This document shows, piece after piece, positions 14,555-21,083 of a DNA stretch of 21,083 nucleotides. The notes under the pieces were generated by a model that was given only the letters and a program-made list of their open reading frames with translations, searched no databases and was not told the DNA's origin. Each line of letters opens with the position of its first letter. Position 1 is the stretch's first letter. The position numbers were made by a program, and so were the translations under genes. Origin of the DNA: a virus; the IMG/VR virus record IMGVR_UViG_3300025141_000946, positions 1 through 21,083 of that record; one strand, written 5' to 3'.

Positions 14555-15502
14555 CTAATCTCTATAAAATCCGCCTTTAATATTCTCCGGGATATCTCCA
14601 AAAATTACCTTTTCTCGCGAAAGTTTAAACTCGACCGCGTTTTCACGTCGGACAATGACCGGTTTTTCCTGGTTTTCGCCCTCTCCTATAAGATAGCCGA
14701 GTACTTCAATATTTATTGTATTTTCATAATTTCGACGGTCCATCCCTAAAGAGGCTTTGTTCGAAGTATTGCCAAAATTACCATCGATGAAAACTTCATA
14801 ATAATGATTCTCGTAACTAATCCTCTTTGGCATCCGAGAATTACCTGGGATCGTTATGAAGGGACGAATAAGCTCATTGAGTTGTTGTTGGTATTCTGTA
14901 CGAACTGTTATCTCATAATTTACTGTTACCCATGTTGGGATAGGGATCGTGATGGTCTCATATACGGTCCTTTGAGTAGACATGTTCCGCTTGTTAGAAT
15001 TCGCCATCTTCCCGCTAACATTTTTATCAGGACCATATTTTCTTTTTGCATAAGCATTCTGAAATTCTGCTGTCTTCTTCTGGTTGATCTGACACGCAAC
15101 CGTAATGGTGCCCCCTTTAGCATCGGGCTCGGGGTACAGGTTTGCATATACTGTACCTTTTCGAGTCGGGTCTTTATTCACAGAAGCACGGTTAATAGAG
15201 ATAAGGGGCAACACTAAAAGCTCTGAATTGTCTCTCAAGTCCTTATTATGCTTGATTTGATAAGCGCGCTCGGCTGTGACCCACAAAACGGGAACCTTCT
15301 TGAACCCATCATTGGTGGTGACTGATAAATTTAGGTCTTCATCAATAAACTGAAGCATCGCGCCATCAATTGTCTCCAACGATGATGGCATAATCTCTAT
15401 TTCTTGAAGTTTCTCTTCTACGCCCTTGTTACCGACGTAATCAAAGCGATCTTTGCGCGCTTTATCTTCAATTTGAGCCTGCGATTTCTTGCTTCGAGCC
15501 AT
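14555..15502 (-). CDS. 15: Tail completion/sheath-terminating protein (gp15-like)
   Basis: 315 residues. T4 gp15 caps the tail tube and sheath and binds the neck. Similar features here: KKVPVLWVTAERAYQIKHNK (about 67-86), an LPLISINRASV strand, a central TITIPIPTWVTVNYEITVRT (about 187-206) followed by EYQQQLNELIRPFITIPG, and late INIEVLGYLIGEGENQ, paralleling gp15's conserved 'PI...YE++I+TRYE...EQILPYF' and final 'W-LTFEVNGW' regions. It is somewhat longer than T4 gp15 (272 residues). It sits between gp13-like and sheath genes; T4 has 13-14-15 in that order, but no gp14 gene is seen here. The start overlaps AAGGGA in a 12-base gap. Confidence 0.78.
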   Translation of the reverse strand: MARSKKSQAQIEDKARKDRFDYVGNKGVEEKLQEIEIMPSSLETIDGAMLQFIDEDLNLSVTTNDGFKKVPVLWVTAERAYQIKHNKDLRDNSELLVLPLISINRASVNKDPTRKGTVYANLYPEPDAKGGTITVACQINQKKTAEFQNAYAKRKYGPDKNVSGKMANSNKRNMSTQRTVYETITIPIPTWVTVNYEITVRTEYQQQLNELIRPFITIPGNSRMPKRISYENHYYEVFIDGNFGNTSNKASLGMDRRNYENTINIEVLGYLIGEGENQEKPVIVRRENAVEFKLSREKVIFGDIPENIKGGFYRD

Positions 15503-15514
15503 TGACTATTTCCC

Positions 15515-16786
15515 TTAGCCCACAAAGATGCCGGCAGGGATATTTTCCACAACCTTCTTGGTGGAATCCTGCAAAGTGGCGTCAACAGAGGCCATCTCGG
15601 CGTATGTAAGCTCGTCTAGGGTGGACTTCAATTCTTCTCGTAGGGCATCTTGTTCGGATTTTGCTTGCGAAAGCAAATCTGATGCGTTTAGGGTTACACT
15701 TTCTCCGGGGATGGGGACGGTGGCAAATTTACCACGAACTTGTCCTAAAATCTCCTTTGTCAGAGCTAACGCGAAGCGGCGGATCCATTGTTTACCAATT
15801 GCATTAATATTTTCATACGGAATATTCTGAAACGGCAACGTATTCATATTATTGATGCCATCGATACCGGATTTTGGCTGTCCTACGCCTTCTTCCCAGG
15901 GCGCATACTGCTGATCGATTGTAAACTCAACCCAAATCTTTTCAGGGCTTGTACTGTCTGGGCGAGGAAAGATTCTTAAATTATTATCTTTTAGTTCATA
16001 CGAATAGTGTGAAATTCGAGTCCATAAAGCATCTTCATATGCCATAGCTTGAAGTTTGTTTTGCCATGTCGGGACAATTTCAAAGGTAGAGTCATCAGCA
16101 TATTGTCCATACGTCCTCATGTTGCCGACAACAGAAAATCCACCGTAATAACCATAAAATCGCCACATGGCGCGTGGGGTTTTAAAAAATACTTTTCGGA
16201 TTATTACTCTTTTATCCTTGATTTGATCATAATAAGGAAGTGACGGAGTTAAAGCCGAAGAGGCTGAGAGGAGGGTCTGCAGATCATAATCTTGTTGTTG
16301 AGCCACGCGGTCTACAGATGCTGAATAAATTGGCAGTGTGCCTCCAAGACCGACCTCGGTGATAGTTCTTTCCGAAACGCGGCGAGCGAATCCATAATCG
16401 AACCGCGGATATTTAAGACTAACATTTATTCCTTCAAGATCGTCTCCACTAACAATTTGACCGTCCTGGTCAAAGGATGCAGTCTGCGCTCCCAGCAAAT
16501 TAGATAACGAATTCTTACTCTGATGAATGTTAACGATATAAGAATATTCTAAAACAGCTTCCTCATAAGCAGCATAAACACTACCCTCGGCCAATTCAAT
16601 ATCCAGCACATCTCCGCCAAGCTTCTTATAGGTATATGCCACTTGGTCGGATGCGCCAGAGAGGAAAGCATCGGAGCCGGCATATATACCGAACGGGAGG
16701 GTTACTGCCACCATGGATGCAGAGCCGGTTGCTGTTAAAACATTCGAATTAGTTGTTGATCGCGGATTTAAATTTGGAATTGCCAT
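15515..16786 (-). CDS. 13: Neck protein (gp13-like)
   Basis: 423 residues; head-completion/neck protein joining the filled head to the tail. The match to T4 gp13 is best at two places: YKKLGGDVLDIELAEGSVYA (about 52-71), corresponding to gp13's '[20 protein letters not shown]', and the C-terminus, where a W-x-ALALTKEILGQVRGKF segment leads to IPGESVTLNASDLL, SEQDALREEL and the final IPAGIFVG, like gp13's ending. The protein is about 110 residues longer than T4 gp13 (309), including an insertion of about 30 between the ALREEL helix and the last motif. It follows the capsid gene terminator and an intergenic TATTTA-type motif, and is followed closely by the gp15-like gene. Confidence 0.88.
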   Translation of the reverse strand: MAIPNLNPRSTTNSNVLTATGSASMVAVTLPFGIYAGSDAFLSGASDQVAYTYKKLGGDVLDIELAEGSVYAAYEEAVLEYSYIVNIHQSKNSLSNLLGAQTASFDQDGQIVSGDDLEGINVSLKYPRFDYGFARRVSERTITEVGLGGTLPIYSASVDRVAQQQDYDLQTLLSASSALTPSLPYYDQIKDKRVIIRKVFFKTPRAMWRFYGYYGGFSVVGNMRTYGQYADDSTFEIVPTWQNKLQAMAYEDALWTRISHYSYELKDNNLRIFPRPDSTSPEKIWVEFTIDQQYAPWEEGVGQPKSGIDGINNMNTLPFQNIPYENINAIGKQWIRRFALALTKEILGQVRGKFATVPIPGESVTLNASDLLSQAKSEQDALREELKSTLDELTYAEMASVDATLQDSTKKVVENIPAGIFVG

Positions 16787-16811
16787 GGATGTCTCTCTTA
16801 TAATCTAGTAC

Positions 16812-16818
16812 TAAATAG
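16812..16818 (-). promoter_or_regulatory. CTATTTA intergenic motif upstream of gp13-like gene
   Basis: Coding-strand CTATTTA starts at the last base of the terminator stem after the capsid gene and ends 25 bases before the gp13-like ATG. Four of the five copies have A before the C; this one has T. It could also serve as part of the terminator tail. Confidence 0.42.
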
Positions 16819-16849
16819 AAAGCCCCGCCTCAAAAGAGACGGGGCTTTC
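16818..16849 (-). terminator. Intrinsic terminator after the major capsid gene
   Basis: Coding strand GAAAGCCCCG ... CGGGGCTTTC gives a 10-bp GC-rich stem, extended inward by 3 bp past one mismatch around a TTTT loop. It lies 27 bases after the capsid stop codon and is followed by TATTTAG, a short T-containing tail. The symmetric stem with AAA/TTT ends could work in both directions. Confidence 0.85.
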
Positions 16850-16876
16850 ACTATTTTGACCTTACGTCAAGTATGT

Positions 16877-18628
16877 CTAGACTAAGTCGCGAACGACAAC
16901 CAATCCGTACATATCAGGACGAACCATCTTCTTGGCATATCGAGTCATCACGCCCTTGCGAGGCACGAAGTCTTCAACACCGAAGATCGTCGGGGTGGTC
17001 TGCAGCGGCACATAAGGTGCGTACACATAGCCACTCTCAAGGAAGCTACTTCCACGTCGTCCAACAAGGACAAGCTGACGCGGGAAGTAAGGATCGACCA
17101 TAATGTCGAACTTCTTCGAAAGCGAACCAACCTTAATAGCACCCGCGTCGCCGCGGTCACTATCAGCAGTCACATTGGCACGGAAGCCAGCAGTGAACTC
17201 AAGGATGTTGGCAACTTCAGGCGAACAAACGACAAAGTTGGCAGCACCGCGGAGTGTCTTGCGGTGGATCTGTGCAGAGACATCGTTGATAGTCTCAACG
17301 AGAGTCTCGTACCACTCACTCACATTACCTGTGAAGTCAGGAGTACCACTGGCGCCGATTTCGGCACCGGTCTCGCGGTTCAGGAAACGACCTGGAGCGC
17401 GGGACCAAAAGCGGGTACCAGCTGTGGCACCGCGGACGAGGTCCTCAAGGATCTCGCGATCGATCTCAAGAGCGATCTGCTCCGAGAGGATCTGTGTAAG
17501 CTCAACCTCTGCGTCAAGGTTGTGGTAGGCGTTAAGATCTTGTCCTAACTCCGGAGTCCACTTAGCCTTGAGCTTCTTGGTGATAGCTGTAACAGCCACA
17601 GAGTCGACCTTGATGTCGATCTCGGGGATGTTAGCCTCATTCTCCAAGCCCCACATATCAGCACCAATGACTGAGCCGAGCGCGCCGGCATTGTCAAAGT
17701 TGTCTGTGATTGTGAACGACGCGGTGTCGCACGCTGCAAGAGCGATTGAAGACGCGTTGTTAGAGCCGGTTGTGCTTGTATCCATCACAAAAAGGATCTG
17801 ATCCGAATCACGGAAATCAGCCCGGGTCAGGCGACGCACCTGGCGAGCGCTCGACAGGGGGGCGGTGCCGATGGCGCCGTCCCACAAAGTAATGGTAACA
17901 AAGTCCTCAGCATTCCACTGATCAGTGCTCGGTGAAATATCAGACGCAGCACACTGCGCGACAGCAACATACGAGCCGGACAGATCCGGATCGAAGTCAA
18001 CGAGGCGATCGCCATCAGCTGCAGACTGTGCAGCAGTACGATTAGTACCTGCGGCGCCGGTCCAAGAAGACGGAACACCCACAGTACCCGAAGCAACAAT
18101 TGTCAGTGACACGGCAGCCGAACTGGTCGGAGACGTGTAACCGTTATTGAGTGCGTACGGGCCAGCTTCTGCGTTCTGCCCTGTGAGCAGCACACCGCCG
18201 GTGAGTTGCGAACCGATTCGTCCGCCACCATAGAGCGACTGCTCCTCGCCCGACAAGCCGTAACCGACTCGGGGGAGACCTGGACCACTTGTAGATGTGG
18301 TGAAGTCCAGGAAGAAGATGAGACCACTGGGTAGACTCATCGGTTGAACGCTAACGAGTTCGTTGGCGATCAGGTTGCCGAATACACGGCGAACGAGGGG
18401 GAATGCGACAGCCGCAAAACCCTCAACGTCTCCGCCCGACATGGACGAAGACTCACGGAGTAGCTCTTTTGCCTGATTCTCAAGCAAACGGGCCATACCG
18501 TTCCGAACCGTATCATCACCGAGACCCTCAAGAAGACCTGTGTTCTCCCACTTAGAAATGAGAGCAGAGCCTTCCGCAGAAAGGTCGCGATTAACGATAC
18601 CTTCGGTCAATTTCTGTACAATAGACAT
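16877..18628 (-). CDS. 23: Major capsid protein (gp23-like)
   Basis: 583 residues; T4-superfamily HK97-fold capsid protein. Diagnostic stretch: LLENQAKELLRESS (48-61), GDVEGFAAVAFPLVRRVFGN (66-85), LIANELVSVQPMSLPSGLIF (86-105). Further conserved parts are KKLKAKWTPELGQDLNAYH, the AELTQILSEQIALEIDREIL region and the end APYVPLQTTPTIFGVEDFVP with KMVRPDMYGLVVVRDLV. In T4, gp23 loses about 65 N-terminal residues to the gp21 protease after an (I/L)xE site; LRE at 57-59 is a candidate (inferred). A Ser/Thr/Gly-rich stretch around residues 150-240 may be an exposed insertion. It has the strongest ribosome binding site in the window (AGGAGGT) and is followed by a strong terminator, fitting very high expression with the scaffold gene. 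Confidence 0.98.
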   Translation of the reverse strand: MSIVQKLTEGIVNRDLSAEGSALISKWENTGLLEGLGDDTVRNGMARLLENQAKELLRESSSMSGGDVEGFAAVAFPLVRRVFGNLIANELVSVQPMSLPSGLIFFLDFTTSTSGPGLPRVGYGLSGEEQSLYGGGRIGSQLTGGVLLTGQNAEAGPYALNNGYTSPTSSAAVSLTIVASGTVGVPSSWTGAAGTNRTAAQSAADGDRLVDFDPDLSGSYVAVAQCAASDISPSTDQWNAEDFVTITLWDGAIGTAPLSSARQVRRLTRADFRDSDQILFVMDTSTTGSNNASSIALAACDTASFTITDNFDNAGALGSVIGADMWGLENEANIPEIDIKVDSVAVTAITKKLKAKWTPELGQDLNAYHNLDAEVELTQILSEQIALEIDREILEDLVRGATAGTRFWSRAPGRFLNRETGAEIGASGTPDFTGNVSEWYETLVETINDVSAQIHRKTLRGAANFVVCSPEVANILEFTAGFRANVTADSDRGDAGAIKVGSLSKKFDIMVDPYFPRQLVLVGRRGSSFLESGYVYAPYVPLQTTPTIFGVEDFVPRKGVMTRYAKKMVRPDMYGLVVVRDLV

Positions 18629-18649
18629 TAATATAACCTCCTAGTATTA

Positions 18650-19750
18650 TTATTGTTTTGTTAAACCTGCTAAATGCAGCATTCGATCCATCTTTGGATC
18701 GACTGTTGCCTCGTTGTTTTTCTTAGAGTTGAGTAAAAGCGAAGTAGGTCTTGTAACTGCTTCACGAAGTGTTTGTGGTCGTGTTCTCTGATCAGGAGTG
18801 GACCCCACTGCGTTTTGAATTGTTTCAAAAATTATATTTGCTTCTTCAACAGAATTGGCAGATTGAACAGCTTCGACAATATTAATTTTTTGTCGCTCAT
18901 TCAGGGAGGCGCTGCTTAGTGCCTTGTTTTGATAAACAAGTTTGGCGTTTTCCAAGTTCAACCTTGTGAGTTGATCCTTGGATTCAATTAAAAGAGCACG
19001 AAGCTCTCTTGTTGATTCATTAAGGTCAGAGATCTTAGATTCATAAAGCCCGGCATCCGATACCACATCGGGGGCTGTATGTACGGTCTCTTCGATCTCT
19101 TCTTCGTCGAGATGGGCGGCGGCTGCTTCCTCCATAGCCTCGTCGTTAGCTTGAACGACGCTATTATAAGCAGAACCCTCGGCGGACCAGCCTTGAGGGC
19201 GCGCGACCATGTCTACCACTAGCTCTTCAACCAAAGAGGATAACATTTCTTCGGTGAGGTGGATTTCTTCGTCTTCTTCTAATTCTGTTTTGGCATCTCC
19301 GCGCAAGTCGGCAGCGTCGATGGGACCGGGTTCGTTTGGATCTTCCACGGTGGCGGCATCGTCGTCGGGATTCACTGACACAGCGACCTCAGCAAGGTCC
19401 ATTGCAGCTTCAGTCGCAGGTATCAAGTCTGCTGGGGTCAATTCAGATCCTTCTGCATCGATGCGCTCCTTAAGCGCATCGAAGTCGATCTCGATCAGTT
19501 CTTCGGTGGCTGCGCCTTCGAGTTCTTCGTTTTGAAATGCGTAGGGAACGTCTTCAGTAAAGGTAGCGTCGGCGCCATCCTCTTCGGATTCTTCCAGACC
19601 AAGTCCTAGTTCGTCCTGCTCTAAAAGTGTGGAAAGGGCGCCCTTAACCTCGACCGAATACTTCTCTAGCACGGCTGTTTCCGCATTCTTAAGTGCAGCT
19701 TCCTTAAGGGCTTTAGCGTCTACAATCGCTTCTTCTAATAGTGAAGACAT
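18650..19750 (-). CDS. 22: Prohead scaffold/core protein (gp22-like)
   Basis: 366 residues, very acidic between residues 45 and 225 (runs such as EESEEDGADA and LDEEEIEE), with a coiled coil at about 235-282 (YESKISDLNESTRELRALLI, then LTRLNLENAKLVYQNKALSS) and a compact helical end (NERQKINIVEAVQSANSVEE, closing MDRMLHLAGLTKQ). This architecture and the position directly before gp23 fit the internal scaffold on which the T4 prohead is built and which the prohead protease later removes. The family is poorly conserved in sequence, so the call rests on composition, coiled coil and order. Only 21 bases separate it from the capsid start. It is led by an ACTATTTA motif 34 bases upstream and GGAG. 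Confidence 0.8.
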   Translation of the reverse strand: MSSLLEEAIVDAKALKEAALKNAETAVLEKYSVEVKGALSTLLEQDELGLGLEESEEDGADATFTEDVPYAFQNEELEGAATEELIEIDFDALKERIDAEGSELTPADLIPATEAAMDLAEVAVSVNPDDDAATVEDPNEPGPIDAADLRGDAKTELEEDEEIHLTEEMLSSLVEELVVDMVARPQGWSAEGSAYNSVVQANDEAMEEAAAAHLDEEEIEETVHTAPDVVSDAGLYESKISDLNESTRELRALLIESKDQLTRLNLENAKLVYQNKALSSASLNERQKINIVEAVQSANSVEEANIIFETIQNAVGSTPDQRTRPQTLREAVTRPTSLLLNSKKNNEATVDPKMDRMLHLAGLTKQ

Positions 19751-19784
19751 AGAATTAACTCCAAATCTGATGATTCATCAAAAA

Positions 19785-19792
19785 TAAATAGT
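19785..19792 (-). promoter_or_regulatory. ACTATTTA intergenic motif upstream of scaffold/capsid genes
   Basis: Coding-strand ACTATTTA lies 34 bases before the scaffold ATG in a 77-base gap, with the leader containing a short inverted repeat TGATGAATCATCA. It is in the place expected for the promoter of the scaffold-capsid transcript; that role is inferred. Confidence 0.5.
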
Positions 19793-19827
19793 TCGTAAGA
19801 TGGGGAAATGACTAATAGTTATGATTT

Positions 19828-21072
19828 CTAGTGTCCCTGCTGCCTGTTATCTGTTAAAATAAACCAATACGTGCCAGTACTCACCAGCGTAACGCTCTGC
19901 GCGCTACCCTCGATTTCGATTGAATCCTCTGGACCCTCACTCTGGTTGGAACCCATAAACTGACCGCCGGAGCCGGTGATCGTGAGGGTGTCGTCGCCGT
20001 TCCCCGTACTCAAAATGTGATATGTTCTTCCGACAATTCCGCTAGCAGCTGGGAGAGTTATGGTTCTGGTAGCATTTGTCGTAAGATCTACTGTGTAGTG
20101 AGTTTCGTTTAACGTTATGTTATTAGTAATGGCTGTATAATTTCCGGCCTGCGAGCCACTAACTTGAAAGGTGGAGTTGGGTGTTGCCGTGCCAATGCCG
20201 ACACTATCCGCACTCCCGTCTATCCTCATTACTTCTGCCCCAGAAGTTCCTCCGTATATGATAGTATCGCTGGTTGTGTCCGTACGTCCGATATCTACCT
20301 GATCAGTATATTGGGTACCAAGCCTCAATATATGAGCGGGGTAGAGGTTGAGGTCCGCGCTGGCAGTATTCGTTGTCAGAGACAATGTTCCGTCCGAACT
20401 CATATTAAAAATGGTGTAATTGCTTGTATCATAACCAAGCCTCATTATTTCTCCAGTATCTATTACGTGAAATTTTGCGGCGGGGCTGCCGGTTGTGCCG
20501 ATGCCGACATCTCCACTTTCTAGTATATCGAATGATGAACTATTAATTCGCCACGGCAACCCGCTGGTGCCATCAAACCCTATCTGATATCTTCCGCCGG
20601 GGTATGGAACACCAGCAAACCACTCCTCGTTGCCGTCGTCGCAGGTGAGGTGTATGCCCCGGGCGCGGTAGTCAATATTAGAGTTAAGCTCAATAAGGGT
20701 GGCAGTTGCCTGCGACGATGGTTGCATATTGCCTTTGATCAAAAGCTGGGCGCCGTCCTCGCCATTATCTCCCGATTCGATCTGAACGAGCGGGTTGGTT
20801 TGGGTGTGGCTAGACGAAATATGCAACATAGCTGATGGAGTGACGTCCTGTTTGTTTCCAAGACCGATCTTGCCGCCTAGAAGAAGATCTCCGGATCCTG
20901 AAATATCACCTATAACGGATAGTGCTTCGGACGGCGAATCGGTGCCGATGCCGACGTTGCCGTCGCCGCAGACAACGAAAACGTCATCATTGCTGTCCGA
21001 ATTGGTATAGAATAGATTGTCGCTGTCGCTTCCGGAAACATGCACCCGTCCCTTGATATTGCCGGCAGCCAT
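19828..21072 (-). CDS. Fibre/appendage-like structural protein with VGIGT repeats, 5' end probably outside window
   Basis: At least 414 residues, rich in Gly, Ser, Thr and Asn. VGIGT followed by a Ser/Pro turn and a beta strand occurs at residues 40-44, 189-193 and 291-295 (for example VGIGTATPNSTFQVSG), the pattern of beta-helical tail-fibre and surface-appendage proteins. The C-terminal 110 residues form a separate beta domain (TNATRTITLPAASGIVGRTY, then a final TGTYWFILT). No S74 intramolecular chaperone domain is visible, so the chain ends without the usual auto-cleaved trimerisation part. The first ATG has no Shine-Dalgarno (GCCTCCCATCC precedes it) and the frame is open to the window edge, so the real start may lie upstream. 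It probably mediates host or surface attachment; it could instead be a head decoration or whisker. Confidence 0.72.
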   Translation of the reverse strand: MAAGNIKGRVHVSGSDSDNLFYTNSDSNDDVFVVCGDGNVGIGTDSPSEALSVIGDISGSGDLLLGGKIGLGNKQDVTPSAMLHISSSHTQTNPLVQIESGDNGEDGAQLLIKGNMQPSSQATATLIELNSNIDYRARGIHLTCDDGNEEWFAGVPYPGGRYQIGFDGTSGLPWRINSSSFDILESGDVGIGTTGSPAAKFHVIDTGEIMRLGYDTSNYTIFNMSSDGTLSLTTNTASADLNLYPAHILRLGTQYTDQVDIGRTDTTSDTIIYGGTSGAEVMRIDGSADSVGIGTATPNSTFQVSGSQAGNYTAITNNITLNETHYTVDLTTNATRTITLPAASGIVGRTYHILSTGNGDDTLTITGSGGQFMGSNQSEGPEDSIEIEGSAQSVTLVSTGTYWFILTDNRQQGH

Positions 21073-21083
21073 GGATGGGAGGC

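Noticed and set aside
19769-19780. TGATGA/TCATCA inverted repeat before the scaffold gene as an operator or terminator
   Set aside because: Only five paired bases, AT-rich, with no second copy in the window; too weak to call.

Overview
The window is a densely packed piece of a tailed, contractile-tail (myovirus) phage genome of the T4 superfamily. Every convincing gene lies on the minus strand, gaps are short, and no stretch above 100 bases lacks a gene once the frameshift extension is counted. Clear T4-type hallmarks are the major capsid protein (gp23), tail sheath (gp18), tail tube (gp19), neck protein (gp13) and tail-completion protein (gp15). At the low-coordinate end, however, the window runs into a family A (Pol I-like) DNA polymerase with an unusually short N-terminus, where T4 itself uses a family B enzyme. 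From memory, this combination resembles the distant 'Far-T4' group exemplified by Rhodothermus phage RM378. The host cannot be named from the sequence; several conserved proteins look like families common in marine phages.

In transcription order (high to low coordinates) the layout is: a fibre/appendage-like protein with VGIGT repeats (5' end probably outside the window); prohead scaffold and major capsid protein; a terminator; gp13 and gp15; tail sheath; a second hairpin; tail tube and a gp26-like zinc-ribbon protein with a start-less downstream frame that looks like a frameshift-expressed tail-assembly chaperone; a small unknown gene; tape measure; a tube/baseplate-junction protein; a gp53-like LysM protein; a 1199-residue baseplate/hub-like protein; a 460-residue conserved unknown; and the DNA polymerase.

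The genes form an assembly line: scaffold plus gp23 build the prohead; gp13 and gp15 finish neck and tail; gp18 and gp19 form the contractile tail; gp26 with its extension and the tape measure set tail length; and the last four structural genes probably make the baseplate. No portal, prohead protease, terminase, gp14 or gp25/gp6-type wedge gene is seen.

Three things stand out beyond the gene list. First, a programmed-frameshift candidate at a T7 run in the gp26-like gene. Second, a sequence reading ACTATTTA on the coding strand, seen five times, each in a gap just upstream of a gene cluster, which looks like this phage's own late promoter or processing signal. Third, the TTG-started, apparently exonuclease-less family A polymerase placed directly behind virion genes.
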